Shown: in pieces, positions 22,544-34,497 of the stretch | Position numbering within the stretch: the stretch's first letter is position 1 | Layout of the letters: each line of letters opens with the position of its first letter | Assembly: GCF_023898315.1 (NCBI RefSeq) | Contig: NC_064614.1 | Location: forward strand, 74,102,501 to 74,166,500 | Source: Schistocerca nitens | Lineage: Eukaryota; Arthropoda; Insecta; Orthoptera; Acrididae | Direction of reading: 5' to 3' | DNA: 64,000 nt | Made by a program: the position numbers and the translations under genes | Notes under the pieces: model-generated | Databases searched by the model: none | The model's input: the letters and a program-made list of their open reading frames with translations, nothing else | Told to the model about the DNA's origin: nothing

Positions 22544-22870
22544 ACAATTATGTGACAGCTGCCGAGCTCCACCTCATCACCAATGTAGACTGGATTTCTA
22601 TGGATGACAGTAGGCATTGTCAACGGACCATGGAGTGAATGATTGGGATACTCAGATACCCCGACATGAATTCCATCTAATCTTATCTGGCATGATCGAC
22701 AAGTCACGTCGCGTACAAAATCCTACACCGGGAACACTTACGTAATTATGGACCGCTGTAGAGAAAGCGTGGGCCAATATTTCTGCACTGGACTTAAAAT
22801 TACTTGTTGAGTCTATGACATGTAGAGCTGCTGTACAACGTAGGGAAAAAAGGACGTCCGACACGATATT

Positions 22871-23667
22871 ATGAGGTACCTCATGACTTTTGTCACCTGA
22901 GTGTGTTTTACAGCATCCACAAAACGTCTTTCGTGATAATAATAAATTTTTTTATCGTGCGCCTCTATCACACAGAATGCCCTACACGTAAAACATGAAC
23001 GATACAACTCAATAAAGGTATCTGACTGGTGCGACTTGTTTACACGAGACCAGTCAACAGTTAACCCTCACTCACACTTCTGCGCCATATTCGCAGCCTG
23101 CTGGCGAGCGCCAAACCAGGCCCACTGTTGAGACCAGAAACAAAAAGCAGTGCAATCACACATTGACACAACTGCATATAACTCCGGTAAGTGAGCGATT
23201 CCCCTTACACAGTACACCATTCAGTAAACGGACCCACGTATGTAACATTTAAGATACACGTATCCTTCTCACGTTACTGAAAGTAATTTAATGATAGTAA
23301 ACAGTTCTACCATTGCATAATTCTAAAGAAAGTGAAAGCGACTTAAAGCCAAAGGGTATTGGACATCATGAAACTTTAAGTCTCTGAGATGATATTTACA
23401 ATGTACAAACGTAGTCGAAAATTAGAAAGAAGGGCAGATGTACCTGTAAGGCCATTTTCATACAAACTGCTTGCAGCACACGTTGTGTTTAAAATTTAAT
23501 GAAAGTAGAATGAAATGTTTATCCGGTACTTTGAAAGCACTGCTATTTTAGAAGTTATATATTGATGCAAAACGTTTCCTTAATGAAATATGAAAAAAAT
23601 GAGTTGTCAAAATATCATCCACAGCTATTATTGCTGATAAGTTTTATTACCTCGTGATATTTTCCAG
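22871..23667. other. Unassigned, likely intron or upstream DNA of the receptor gene
   Basis: No coding or repeat signal seen. It ends with a pyrimidine-rich tract and TTTCCAG acceptor for the exon at 23,668. Confidence 0.5.
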
Positions 23668-23835
23668 AATGGAAGTGTACTACACAGACAGTTACGGGTG
23701 GCAGACTAACGGCACGTTCGACGGTGTGATAGGCATGATGCAGCGCGAAGAAATCCAGATAGCCGCCTCGTCGCTCTTCATGAGGCGTGACAGAATGCCG
23801 TACGTGGACTTCGCCGCAGAAGCTTTCTATCTCAA
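23668..23835 (+). CDS. Ir75-like: Ionotropic receptor (IR75-like), exon encoding ligand-binding lobe
   Basis: The exon is bounded by acceptor TTTCCAG (AG at 23,666-23,667) and donor GTACGT at 23,836. It encodes MEVYYTDSYGWQTNGTFDG, then VIGMMQREEIQIAASSLFMRR and DRMPYVDFAAEAFYLK. This is the S1 region of iGluR-like insect ionotropic receptors, where the block NG-FDG-IG-LQR is followed by a D/E-rich ligand-side segment. It ends after two bases of a Lys codon, and the exon at 27,153 supplies the third, continuing directly into FRQP. The gene would be a dendritic chemosensory channel subunit, often acid-sensing in the IR75 group. The first base completes a codon from an upstream exon not seen in the window. 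No stop or frameshift is visible. Confidence 0.88.
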
Positions 23836-25620
23836 GTACGTCGTGACCTATGTGTGTAGCTAGATGCTTGTAGATTTTTTAATATTGTCAAGTGTTAATA
23901 CATTAAAAAAGAATATGTTTCATATATATTTCAGATGATATTTTAGCTCAAAGAAAACAATCTGCATTTTCTTATATGAACCTCCTCACACTTTAACTCT
24001 AATAAATATATTTCTTATTAAGTTCAATGTTACTTCGAGTTCTGTCAGCGAGGGTGCTGTCACATTAAGTATATGCCAGTACATGAATGAATTTTACAAT
24101 AAAATTAATATGTTATATAACTACGTCATAAGTAAGGAACAATATCGACTGATAAATAACTAATGTCTCTGAAATCTGTCACCTCCATTTAGTAGTTGTA
24201 GGACAACATTTTCCTCTACAATCTCTGAGTTTAAGCATAACATTTTTTGACTGTTTTCCGTCGCTACCTGTTACTGATTTTGGTTGCCGATTGATAGCCC
24301 CTGTTTCTCCTGTGTCTAATCTTGGTATGAGATAACTGCTGAACATATTTTCAGTTTTTATTTCTACTCCTGTCCCCCGTCGGCATACACTTCTAGTGTT
24401 ATATTTACTCAGCGTTACTACGAATCTTAGATACGCTGAATTCATGGTTAACACTATTAATGTCTGATATGGAAATATGATCAAACTTGTTACCATTCAT
24501 AAAATGTCCAATTTTGTTGAGATTTTCCCTTAATTCACTTTTAACTTTCCAAATCTCTCTTTAAGTTGAGATATCGTACCCTTATCCGTTCAAATTTTGC
24601 ACTAGATCTCAGGACATAGTTACGTAGATGCTCTGTTTCATATTATTTAGTACAGTATAAAAAATTTTCGTAGACAGTAAATTAAACGTTTGAATAAAAA
24701 TTCGTCATTCGTTGGTGTGAATCTTTTTTGATCTTCGCATGACACACTGAATTCTTCCAAGCTCTTTTAAGTTCTTTACTGTCACTCTACTTACATTTCC
24801 CGCAGCAGATAAGGGATCTTCTACTCTCTCTTTGCATTTGCCCATACATAACCGCTGCCTCTTGTGCGACACTTCTCAGCATGAGCCAACTGCTTAATAG
24901 ACTCTCATTTTCTGATTCGACTACTGTCTCCTTACTGGTACTTCAGCTCACTTACTCTGTCACATTAATCACAAATGTTTATTTCATGTATGTCTATTTA
25001 TTATTGCAGTTGCTCCTGTTCCTCCATTTCTTTCTAATCGACTTTATTCTCCATTCAAACATATTTGTCTACCACCTTATCCCTCTACAAATAATACCCA
25101 TTTATTCACTTTATTATCCTAAAATTCAGACTTAGCTAGCATCATTTTTAAGGATAGGCTTCCTGTTTCCAGGCCTTAGCCCATTTTTCCCATTACGGTA
25201 TGGTCTTCATAATTGTGCCTGTATAAACACCACCAAATGTTGCATTTCCCCCACCATAACTGTGAATCATAACATGCTGTAAGCGTAAGTATTTTTATTG
25301 TGATGTATATTATTATGTTCAACAGTGATATTACCTAACTGCTAAATAATGAAGTCTTGGAAACAACCTATACGGAAACATCACTGCGTGTAATATAGTA
25401 AACTTTACCTGTCACGGTCACCATTAAAAGAAAAGTGTAGTTTAGTGCTTGAATCCTTATGAATTGTTAAAATTGACCTTAATTTTATCACAGATGACAA
25501 CACATGTAACAGAAACATCTGATGTTTGATTTTAGGGCTCGGGTATTCAGCTCGTTGGTGTCGCCCAACACGCGCAATATTTCGGCAAGCCGACGTCTTG
25601 CCATCTTCAGGAGCTCCTGG

Positions 25621-25812
25621 TTCGAATGGCTCTAAGCACTAAGGGACTTAACACATGAGGTCATCAGTCCCCTAAACGTAGAACTACTTAACCCTAACTA
25701 ACCTAAGGACATCACACACATCCATGCCCGAAGCAGGATTCGAACCTGCGACCGTAGCAGCAGCGCGGTTTCGGACTGAAGCACCTAGAACCGCTCGGTC
25801 ACAACGGCCGGC
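25621..25812 (-). mobile_element. tRNA-derived SINE in receptor intron
   Basis: Minus-strand copy of the common family: GGCCGTTGTGACCGAGCGG head, GGTTCGAATCCTGC B box, and the usual body. Flanked by TCAGGAGCTCCTGG (25,607-25,620) and TCAGGAGTTCCTGG (25,813-25,826), a 14-bp target duplication with one change. Confidence 0.93.
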
Positions 25813-25969
25813 TCAGGAGTTCCTGGGCCCCAGAAGCAAGTGAAAATGGCAAGAAGTTAGATTGCCATAACATCGCGCCTGCTGGACGACGCAACAGGGC
25901 TGAACATCCGAGAAATATTCAAGTGAAACCCCTGATACTTAAATGATGAGCACAGTCTTTGTTTCCTTA

Positions 25970-26932
25970 CAAGGGAACCTCCCCATCACACCCCCCTCAG
26001 ATTTAGTTATAAGTTGGCACAGTGGATAGGCCCTGAAATACTGAACACAGATCAATCGAGAAAACAGGAAGAAGTTGTGTGGAAGTGTGAAAAAAATAAG
26101 CAAAATATACAAACTGAGTAGTCAATGCGCAAGATAGGCAACATCAAGCAGAACATGAGCTCAGGAGCGTCGTGGTCCCGTGGTTAGCGTGAGTAGCTGC
26201 GGAACGATAGGTCCTTGGTTCAAGTCTTCCCTCGACTGAAAGTTTTACTTTCTTTATTTTCGCAAAGTTATGATGTGTCTGTTCGTTCATTGACGTCTCT
26301 GTTCACTGTAATAAGTTTAGTGTCTGTGTTTGGCGACCGCAGCGCAAAACCGTGCGATTAGTAGACGAAAGGACGTGCTTCTCCAATGGGAACCGAAAAC
26401 ATTTGATCGCTAGGTCATAGGTCAACCGATTCCTCCACAGGAAAACACGTCTGATATATTCTATACGTCACTGGTGACGGCATGTGCGTCACATGACAGG
26501 AATATGTTGTCGACCCACCTAACTTGTACACTTGGCGTATGGGTAAAAAGATTCTTCTACCTTGCCCGATTTAGGTTTTATTGTGGATGTAATAATCACT
26601 CCCAAAAAAGTAAAGAAAACATAAGAGTTTGTCACATAAACTGAAAATAAAAAATTAAACTTTTCACTCGAGGGAAGACTTGAACCTTGGACCTTCCAAT
26701 CCGCACCTGCTCTCACTAACCACGGGACCACGGCACTCCTTAACTCCCACTGTCCTTGATGTGGCCTGTCTTCGCATGGACTACTCAGTTTGTATATTTT
26801 ACTTATTTTTTTCATAGTTCCACACAACTTCTTCCTGTTTTCTCGACTGATCTGTGTTCAGTTTTTCAAGGCCTATCCACTGTGCAAACTTATAACTAAA
26901 TCTGAGGGGGGTGCGATGGGGAGGTTCCCTTG
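25970..26932. mobile_element. Foldback transposon with tRNA-like sequence in both arms
   Basis: The ends are perfect inverted copies for the first bases (CAAGGGAACCTCCCCATC), flanked by TTA on both sides (25,967-25,969 and 26,933-26,935). The inverted similarity extends about 280 bp, 25,970-26,250 against 26,650-26,932. Each arm holds a tRNA-like module: GTGGTCCCGTGGTTAGCG (A-box-like) and GGTTCAAGTCTTCCC (B-box-like), at 26,166-26,237 on plus and 26,668-26,742 on minus. The 400-bp centre has no protein-coding frame, so it is non-autonomous. Confidence 0.88.
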
Positions 26933-27152
26933 TTAGTAAGACTTACACTCTTTCATATTAATACAAATCAGTGGCACGTCCATGACTGTGGTAATTGAAA
27001 CAAACGTCACCAATTATTGTTATTCGGCGGAGGAAAAAGGAATGATAAGGAGTTTATCGACTATATAAGGTGTACAAAGCGCTCTGGGTAACACCAGCCA
27101 TTTTGTGGCACGGAACACGCACTGTGGTGAGGTAAGTGTGGCGTGCCCGCAG

Positions 27153-27379
27153 GACGGCCGTGGTGTTCCGGCAGCCGACGCTGGCGAGCGTGACGAACAT
27201 CTTCACGCTGCCGTTCAGCACGGCCGTGTGGGCGTGCTGCGTGCTGCTGTGCGTGCTGACGCTGCTGCTGTTCGGCCTGCAGCTGCGCCTGGCGGCCAGG
27301 CGCGGCATCGAGGGCGAGCTCACGCACGTCACCTACCCGGAGCTCTTCACGTTCGTGCTCGGCTCCATCTGCCAGCAAG
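27153..27379 (+). CDS. Ir75-like: Ionotropic receptor (IR75-like), exon with first transmembrane segment and pore
   Basis: The acceptor CCCGCAG ends at 27,152. Its first base completes the Lys codon left open by the exon at 23,668-23,835. The exon encodes TAVVFRQPTLASVTNIFTLPF, then a hydrophobic helix (AVWACCVLLCVLTLLLFGLQL, TM1), an Arg-rich loop, and YPELFTFVLGSICQQG, which is the pore-loop region of insect IRs. The predicted donor is GTGGCC at 27,380 after CAAG; it is a weak match, but the frame otherwise reads into an in-frame stop at 27,412. The exon is GC-rich unlike its surroundings. TM2, TM3 and the S2 lobe are not found in the window, so the gene either continues past 64,000 or is truncated. 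Confidence 0.88.
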
Positions 27380-27538
27380 GTGGCCAGCTGCTTACACAAA
27401 ATATACAAGATTAATACGATCCTCTTAAACTGGTAACTGGAAATTCAGTGGTCTCACAAAGATATAGAAACATCGTGTGGAATGTACGCTCGATCATAAA
27501 TGTACACGCTAGCCAAGCCTGCAGGTCGTGCTATTGTA

Positions 27539-28690
27539 CGAGGTGTACAACTTTGCTTCCGCCGTTTCTACCCCAACATGTGAGGCTTTAATGAAAAAAT
27601 TGGTTACACATGTACCGTTCAAAGTATTTTCCGTCACTGTCCACTACTTCCTCACATCTTTCGGGCAGTGTACGAACCCCGCGTCGAAAACTTTTTTCAT
27701 CTTTTGAAGCGATCCACGAATCGATCCAATTTGTGACTTCTTCATGAGATTGAAAGTGTCGGTCAGCCAAGCCATGCGCCATTGATCTAAACAGGTGATA
27801 GTCAGAGGGAACAATGTCTGGAGAATACGGCGGGTGGGGTAGGACTTCCCTTTTTAACGTTTCCAGGTACGTTTTGACCGTTTTCGCAAAGTGGTGTCGA
27901 TCGTTCTCGCGCTGCAAAATCACTTTATCGTGCCTCTCGCTGTATTGAGGCCGTTTGTCTTTTATTCCTCTGTTCAAACGCATTAACTGCGTTCGATAAC
28001 GAGCACCTGTGATTGTGTCACTTGGTTTAAACACCTCATAGTACACGACGCCGAACTGGTCCCATGAAATGCAGAGTATGATCTTGGAGCCGTGAATATT
28101 CGGTTTGGCCGTCGACGTGGAAGCATGGCCGGGGTATCACCACGCGTTTTTGCATTTAGGGTTATCGTAATGAACTCATTTTTCGTCCCCAGTCACAATG
28201 CGATGCAGAAATCCCTTCCGTTTTTGCCTCTGAAGCAACCGTTCACAAACACTCAAACGCCGTTCAACGTCTCTTGGTTTCAGCTCACACGGGACCCAAG
28301 GTCATTCTTCCTGAATCATGCCCATAGCCTTGAGACTTTTGAAATGGCGTCCTGTGTCACTCCCACTAATTGTGCCAGTTCTTCTTGAGTTTGACTCGGG
28401 TGTCCACTCAGCATTGTCTCGAATTCTGCATCTCCGAAAACATTCTCTCTTGAACACTATGCCGGTCTACGACGTTAAAATCACCCTTCTTGAAGCGTTG
28501 AAACCAATCAAGACACGTCATTTCACTAATACCGTCTTTACGATACTTAGCTGGGAGCATTCGACGTAACTCAACCTCTCTTTTCTTCATAATGAAACAA
28601 AACAGTAACACCTCCCACAAATGACGAGAATTAGGCTCGTAAACTGACATTTTCAATGAAGAACAACTTTATGATGCAGACACAAATCGA
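27539..28690 (-). pseudogene. Mariner transposase pseudogene (mauritiana-like)
   Basis: On the minus strand the N-terminal part (28,408-28,656) has YRKDGISEMTCLDWFQRFKKGDF with an HTH. A GTKNEF-type remnant of the GDEKW block lies between, and the C-terminal part (27,588-28,046) has YYEVFKPSDTITG, KVILQREND (second Asp region), PHPPYSPDIVPSDYHLF (third Asp, DD34D type) and WIASKDEKSFRRG. A left TIR-like end CGAGGTGTACAACTTTGCTT starts at 27,539 after TA; the matching right TIR was not found. Frames are broken between 28,046 and 28,408, so it is dead. Confidence 0.85.
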
Positions 28691-28819
28691 TTAATGTTTG
28701 AATGAGGTTATGTTGACCGAGGTCCACGCTAACTGCCTGACGTCTGCGATCTGTTTCTGTCGACCGCTACTTACCGCAAGTTTCAGTCGTGTTCAGAACG
28801 CTGTTCTGTGTAAGTGTGT

Positions 28820-30050
28820 GTGAGTGCTTTACGTCGGAGCTAAGTGAATAGTATGGTGGTTGCTTTCATAATTAGGTTTTGCTGAGTTATTTGAAGAGGC
28901 ACCGTTGCGAAGATTTATACCGCATACAGGGAAAGCGGGAAAACATCGTCCGCTAATCACAACGCGGAAGAAAGTGTGTGCTGAGTGTCAGTGACAGACG
29001 GTTTTCAAAGAGCATTGTGATGAAAAGGGCTAGAGCTACGAAAGACACTACAGAACTGAATGCTGCATTCGTGAACAGTGGCAGCACCAAAATCATAAGC
29101 TGGGAACTAAAAGGCCAGATGGGATTCGAAAATATCAGTGATGCAAATACCCGTAACAGGGAAACATGGTGCTGAAGCCATACAACTTGCACCATGGAGC
29201 AAAGGAAGAAAATCATTTGCTCGAATGATTTTGTTCCATATTGCTTCCAACTCCCGTCTAAATTTAGATCTGGCGCATTCCCTCCCAAGCCTACGATGCG
29301 GACTGGTTGACACCAAGCGTGAAACATGGCGGGGAGGTAGGCTATGATTTGAGCAGCCATTTCGTCGTATTCCATGCTGAACAGGGTCACTCTGCAAGGT
29401 CACGTACAGCCAAGGTTTATGTGACCGTTTTGGCTGGCCAAATCCGCCCTGTGGCACAATATTTGTTTCCAGTTGGTGCTTTCGTGTTCCAAGACGACAG
29501 CCCTCATGTCCAGAGAGCTCTTATCGTCCAGGACTGGTTTTGCGAGTTCGACGATCAATTGGCGCATCTCCTGCAGTCGCCACAGTTAGCAGATCTCAAT
29601 ATTATTGAGCCATTCTTGTCTACTTTAGAGAAAAGGGTGCATGATCGCTGTCATCCGTAACCTTTACTTGAAATTGCCTCTATTTTGCCTTTAGAAAGGT
29701 ATGATAACCCATTGAAAACCGTCCATCACTTGTATTTACCATTGCGGGACGTCTAGAAGCTGTTTCGAATGTCACCGATTTCCTACACCATATTAGGGAT
29801 GACAATGTATTGTGTCTTTGTTATGGTTCAAATGGCTCTGAGCACTATGGGACTTAACGTATGAGGTCATCAGTCCCCTAGAACGTAGATCTACTTAAAT
29901 CTAAGTAACATCATACACGTCCATGCCCGAGGCAGGATTCGAACCTACGACCGTAGCAGTCGCGCGGTTCCGGACTGATGCGTCTAGAGCCGCTCGGTCA
30001 CCGCGGCCGGCCGTCTTTGTTATCTCCATGGTTTTGTACACTCCCTAAAC
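28820..30050 (+). mobile_element. Tc1-like transposon, degenerate, with SINE insertion
   Basis: Transposase remnants include FVFQDDSPHVQRALIVQDWF (second Asp block, QDD-SPVH type) and ADLNIIEPFLSTLEKRV (final E block). They end near CTACACCATATTAG at 29,796. The 5' part matches 3,816-4,080. The SINE at 29,825 lies in its 3' UTR, after which element sequence resumes (CTCCATGGTTTTGTACACTC). The frame is shifted several times. Confidence 0.8.
29825..30012 (-). mobile_element. tRNA-derived SINE
   Basis: Common family, minus strand, with head GGCCGGCCGCGGTGACCGAG and B box GGTTCGAATCCTGC. Target duplication GTCTTTGTTAT at 29,814-29,824 and 30,013-30,023. Confidence 0.94.
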
Positions 30051-30430
30051 CTCTCTCGCTGAAGTTGTCACTGTGGCCACTTACAACATGCACTCACAGT
30101 TTAAGTTCCGAAAATCACTATTTTAGTTTAGCATCACCTCAGAATCGCAAGTAACTTGTGTAACACACAAAAGCACATTATATATGAATCGTTGGGTGCA
30201 ATACATGTAACTGGACGTAGGTCTTAGGACGTATCGCGAAAAGAGGACTGGAGCCCGTGAAAAGAAGAGCAGTATAAAAAATGAGTGTTGGTAAAAAAAC
30301 ATGCGATCGAGTGGAAAACTGTAGACGCAATATACGAGATGGAGATGTAGATGAAGAAACGTAAAGGCTGGGACCAGGCAGTACAAGTACTGATACAAAA
30401 GACGAACCTACAGTTTATTGTGAGATTCTT
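30051..30430. other. Unassigned
   Basis: Nothing recognised beyond short open frames. Confidence 0.4.
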
Positions 30431-31190
30431 GTAAGAGCATTTAATAAACATTTAAAGGGCAATGAAATACCTGACGAATGGGAAAGGATATATTACTTCT
30501 GCCTATAAAAAGAGATAACTGGGTAGGATTTAAAATTACAGAGGAATTAGTGGGTTGCTTTCAGTAGCTAGGTTGTATGGTAGTGTCCAAAAGAAGCAGG
30601 TGGAAGAAGAGACAGAAGAGGAAAATGGTTTTCGACCTTGACATACCTGTATTAATGGAACATCTGTTTCATGAAATTTAATAGAAAAGAGAATGAAGAA
30701 AATGGCTAGGAATCAGAATATCCATACGATATTCATTGAAGTACACAAAGCTTGCGACATGGTTCCTCTAAGTAAATTGTGGGATGAGCCTTACATACTA
30801 CGTGCGAAACAGTTCTGTGTAATAGGCACCACTTGTGTAAAGATAGCTGAACAGGCGTCCGTTGAGTTTAGAATCACAAAAGGACTTGTACAAAGGTCTA
30901 CTTTAGCGCCTACTCAGTTGGAAATCTATTTAGAAGAACTTTTAAAGTAACGAGGACGTAAATGCTGCGGCACAGGAATCCGAGTAAGAACAGAAACGTC
31001 AGTTCAGTACTTTTTTCTGACGACCAGGTGATCATTTGCAACCGATGCTGAAGGTGTGGAATTCAGAATCTCAGAAAACAATATTAGAAAGGGGGTCATT
31101 TGATAAGTCTCACCAAAACTGGATGTCTTATAGTGGTAGGAGATGAAGAAATAAATTTGGGAACTGATGTCTCCAAGATAAGAAGAAGTA
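30431..31190 (+). pseudogene. Non-LTR reverse transcriptase fragment
   Basis: Decayed RT of a family different from the RTE-like copies: an N-terminal NEIPDEWE block, HTIFIEVHKACDMVPLSKLW (palm A motif, Asp retained), FRITKGLVQRSTLAPTQLEIYLEE (the LRQG-type block, altered), and a thumb piece KIRRSTAFKYL near 31,170. In-frame stops and frameshifts occur throughout. Its 3' end is abutted by the next, opposite-strand fragment. Confidence 0.72.
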
Positions 31191-31194
31191 CAGC

Positions 31195-32036
31195 TTTTAA
31201 ATATCTTGTTGTAACATTATGTGTCAGTGCACACGACGTCTCAGACGCTTCAGTTCTCATCTCTTCCTGTTTTTCCACTGTCCATGAACCACCACCATAA
31301 AATGTTCTGCGCAATACGCAGATTTTCAGAGATTTCTCCCTCAAATTGAGTCTGATGTTTCCCGATTTTGCCTGTATTAGTCTGCTTTTTATGTCCTCCC
31401 TGCTCCGTCCGTCATCGGTTAATTTTCTTCCAAGCCAGCAGAATTCCTTAACTTTTTCTACATCGTGGGCACCAATTTTGATGTTAAGTTTTTCGCTGTT
31501 CTGATTTCTGCAGCTCCTCGTTACTTTTCTCGTTTTCAGTTTCTCTAAATTCATATTCTATATTACTTATACTGTTCTTTCCATTCGAAAGATTCTCTGA
31601 TGTTTCTTCCATTCCACAGACGATAGGAATGCAATATCCGTGAATCTTATCGTTGATATCTTTCCATCCTGAATTTTAACCACTCTCTTGAATCCTTCTT
31701 TTTCTCTCACTGCTTTTTCGATGTAGAGACTGATCAGTAGGGGCTAAAGATTTCATTACTCTCTTACATCCTAGTTAATTCGAGAACTTCGTTCTTTATC
31801 TTTCAGTGTTATTGTTCCCTCTAGGTTCTTTACATGGTATATCTCACCCGTCTTTCCCTTTGACTTACTCCTATTTTTAGCAGAATTTCGAACACCTTGT
31901 AGGTCGACAAACTGTAAGAGGGTATATCTTCCTTGTCTATTCAAATTTCTTCTTTTGTCAAGTCATCAGATACATCCACTCCTCATAGAGGCATTCAGTG
32001 TAATCTTCCCACCTACCTGAGCTCTCTTTTACCTTT
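31195..32036 (-). pseudogene. RTE-like RT fragment, minus strand
   Basis: The minus strand shows ALSVYIEK-like remains, a degraded FADD region near 31,640, then RKVTRSCRNQNSEKLNIKI, KVKEFCWLGRKLTDDGRSRED and VLRRTFYGGGSWTVEKQEEMR. The order and residues match the copies at 1,010-2,600 and 14,668-16,218. Strongly decayed. Confidence 0.75.
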
Positions 32037-34495
32037 CACATTGTGAAACTTCTTAATTAAGATTTTTTATTTTAACTGTTGAGTGAAATTTAATGAAAGT
32101 GTTACATTGCTAGTCTCTATCACTTCAACACTGACTTACAGAATTTGCCCTAACAAGCAGAACTCAAACTTTTTCTATTCATTAGTTACTCACAATATTC
32201 AACGGTAAAGCGATCTGACTGCTTTAAAATTAACTCAAAGAATTGCCCTGAATTAGAAGAAATCCTAACAATAACCCATACATATCGTAAGCCACTTACC
32301 CCACAGAAAATCTTCATGAGACGAACTACAGCGATAGAAGCACCAATACTAACAGCTAAATAAGAGATTCTAACTACTGAAGGCTCTAACTACTAGTACG
32401 CATGTGATTACCAAAGGAAGGATTTTGTTACATAGCAAACAATGTATTTACCAGATTTTGCCTTGATCAAGTGACAACGAATTCAAAAAAATTGTATAAT
32501 AAATCGGTAATAAATCTCCATGACGGATACACATTCAGGCCGTCCGCTCGCGGTAATACTCCAAACCTCCAGCACTGTTAATTATTAAACTCTGACCTCC
32601 ATCACTGCTGACTACTCACTCCCTACTTCCATCACTGCTGGCTGTTCACCTCCAACTGCTATCACTCCTAACTATTCACCTCTAACTGCAAGTCCGACCA
32701 GTCACCGAGTCTCCTACAGAGTGCGCACAGCGCGTCAGAGATATTAATGCAGAGCGCTACATAGCACTGTCAACTTAGAAACACATAAAAAACACATAGA
32801 AACAAATAAACAGCCTACTTACAACTGGAATTCCCGTTTGCACTCATAATATTACCAGCCTTGTTCTCAAGTTAATCATAGGGTGTTTTGACTTTTCTGT
32901 ATATTTAGTCAGTCCTTCCGACGATCGTTTCTTTTCCGATTTTGTCACCATGCTTCCAGCAGACATTTCGCCTTAGCTTCCCTCAGCTGCCCTCCACATC
33001 GTAATTATTTCATTCGTAGCTCATTTATGTTGCTGTGACTCTCTTTTTATCTGAACATTTCTGTATTTCATTCTTTGATCGATCAATTGAAGTATTTTCT
33101 CTCTTAGCTAAAGTTCTTTTGGAGCTACCTTCCTTGTTCCTATATCTGACTGTCTAGCATCCATCACTACCTTTTTGCAGATGTTCACTCCTCTTTAACG
33201 AAATGCCTCTTGCGGTGTTCCTTTTCGTAGTTCTATCTATTGTTGCAAAGTTCGTGGTATCATCACATATGAAAGAACATAACCAAGAGGTCGTCGTCTG
33301 AAGAGCAAAATCCCTTCACAAGGGCGTCCGTACCCGGGGTCAAGCTAGCGGCCGCAGCACACATCCCTCCACCCTCCCAACAGCTCATACAGAACGGAAA
33401 TAATTTACGGTATCGAGGCGTTCTTCTTTCAGGAAAATGATTTAAAATTCGATGTTACATAGGTTTCTAAAAGAGTTGCACTTTTTTATGGTTGGTTACA
33501 AGTCACTATTCGTCTCAAAATATTAAAAATACTATTTCCCCCTCCCGGTTTGGTAACCCGCTGCAAAATATTTTACGAGCACTCTTGCTCTTTGCAAATA
33601 CGAGGAAGTCACTTTCCAGTCATTGTTAAAAAGCCTCAAATGGAATGGTACCGTGAGAATAGATTCGTCATGTTATTCGTCGTGCTATTGTTGTAAACAG
33701 TGTGATGTGTGAACATGTTTTGCTCCACATTTAGAATTGTACTATACCCGAAAAATATTGTGAAATACAACCTTTGCGTCCGTTCTAAAGTTTCTGATAG
33801 CCCCAGTAAACAGCTACACAGGCAGAGCCCCAACGGCAAATTAGCGCGGCAGGTGCCGCTCGCTGTGCGAGAGAAAAACTGTCAGGAGGCAAGCGAGCAG
33901 CACAGAGCTGGCGCGAACTCATCAGCGAAACGATTAATGGCCCCTTCTGGTTTGTCTCTAACATGACGCTTTGACACGGTTTAATTTTGCATCGGGGAAT
34001 GAGATGTAGGTATAGAGGGCTCATGTAGGCACAAAATAAACGGTGGGAGAAATAAAACGGGCACGAAAATTATTTACAAGACTGTTGCGGAATTGACCCT
34101 TGTTAATGAACAGGAGAACTGCCCACCATAGAGGTTGCCTGAAACTATGACTTTGATGCACAAAGGGGTTGCTGTCGGCTGTCTACACATACGCATCTCC
34201 AGCATGCTGTTTCTCGAGTATTTCGCAGTGTCATTAGCTTTGAGTGAGTGAGTGTTTAGTGACCATCTGAATGCAACGCAAAGTGATGCTCACGATAAAA
34301 GCATGGCGTTTTCGTTGGCGAGTGTTACGCGAAGCAAAATTCGTTGGAAACATGTGCAAAATTGTTTCCGCAGAAGCCTAGGTCTGCAAGTGTTTCGGAA
34401 AAATATCTACTAACGTTTGAAATGGAAAACGTAGTGTCCAGAATGCGCGGAACGGACTCTGTAGCGAATAAGATCGTCTACCGCCGTGGCGACAG
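32037..34495. other. Unassigned
   Basis: About 2.4 kb without a recognisable gene. There are short imperfect repeats around 32,570-32,690 (CTCC and CATCACTGCTG-type units) and a GC-richer patch at 33,800-33,960. Neither shows a domain. Confidence 0.4.
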
Positions 34496-34497
34496 TA

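Larger units (their letters stand above)
20514..22870 (+). mobile_element. Second Tc1-like element, split by two insertions
   Basis: The N-terminal transposase remnant (20,615-20,900) shows ARRELIDFEREMVFRARRMGHS and RRRPSLNDRAQRRLL. A middle part (21,190-21,590) shows QQQIFYWARDDSGW, SADESQFQL, VTPIMMWAVF and RYLQPFNDRF. The C-terminal part (22,570-22,860) shows a DFYG-x-DS-like second acidic block, then AVEKAWANISALDLKLLVESM. Stops and shifts are throughout. The insertions at 20,905-21,190 and 21,592-22,543 separate the three parts. Confidence 0.75.
23836..27152 (+). other. Intron of the ionotropic receptor gene
   Basis: GT (GTACGT) at the start and CCCGCAG at the end, with phase matching on both sides. 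It contains a SINE (25,621-25,812) and a foldback transposon (25,970-26,932). The remainder is AT-rich with nothing recognised. Confidence 0.8.

Noticed and set aside
27061-27408. 115-codon minus-strand frame (Arg/Gln/His-rich)
   Set aside because: Antisense shadow of the GC-rich receptor exon.
33340-33362. GCTAGCGGCCGC, adjacent rare-cutter sites suggesting vector sequence
   Set aside because: No polylinker, resistance gene or other vector sequence nearby; a chance match is adequate.
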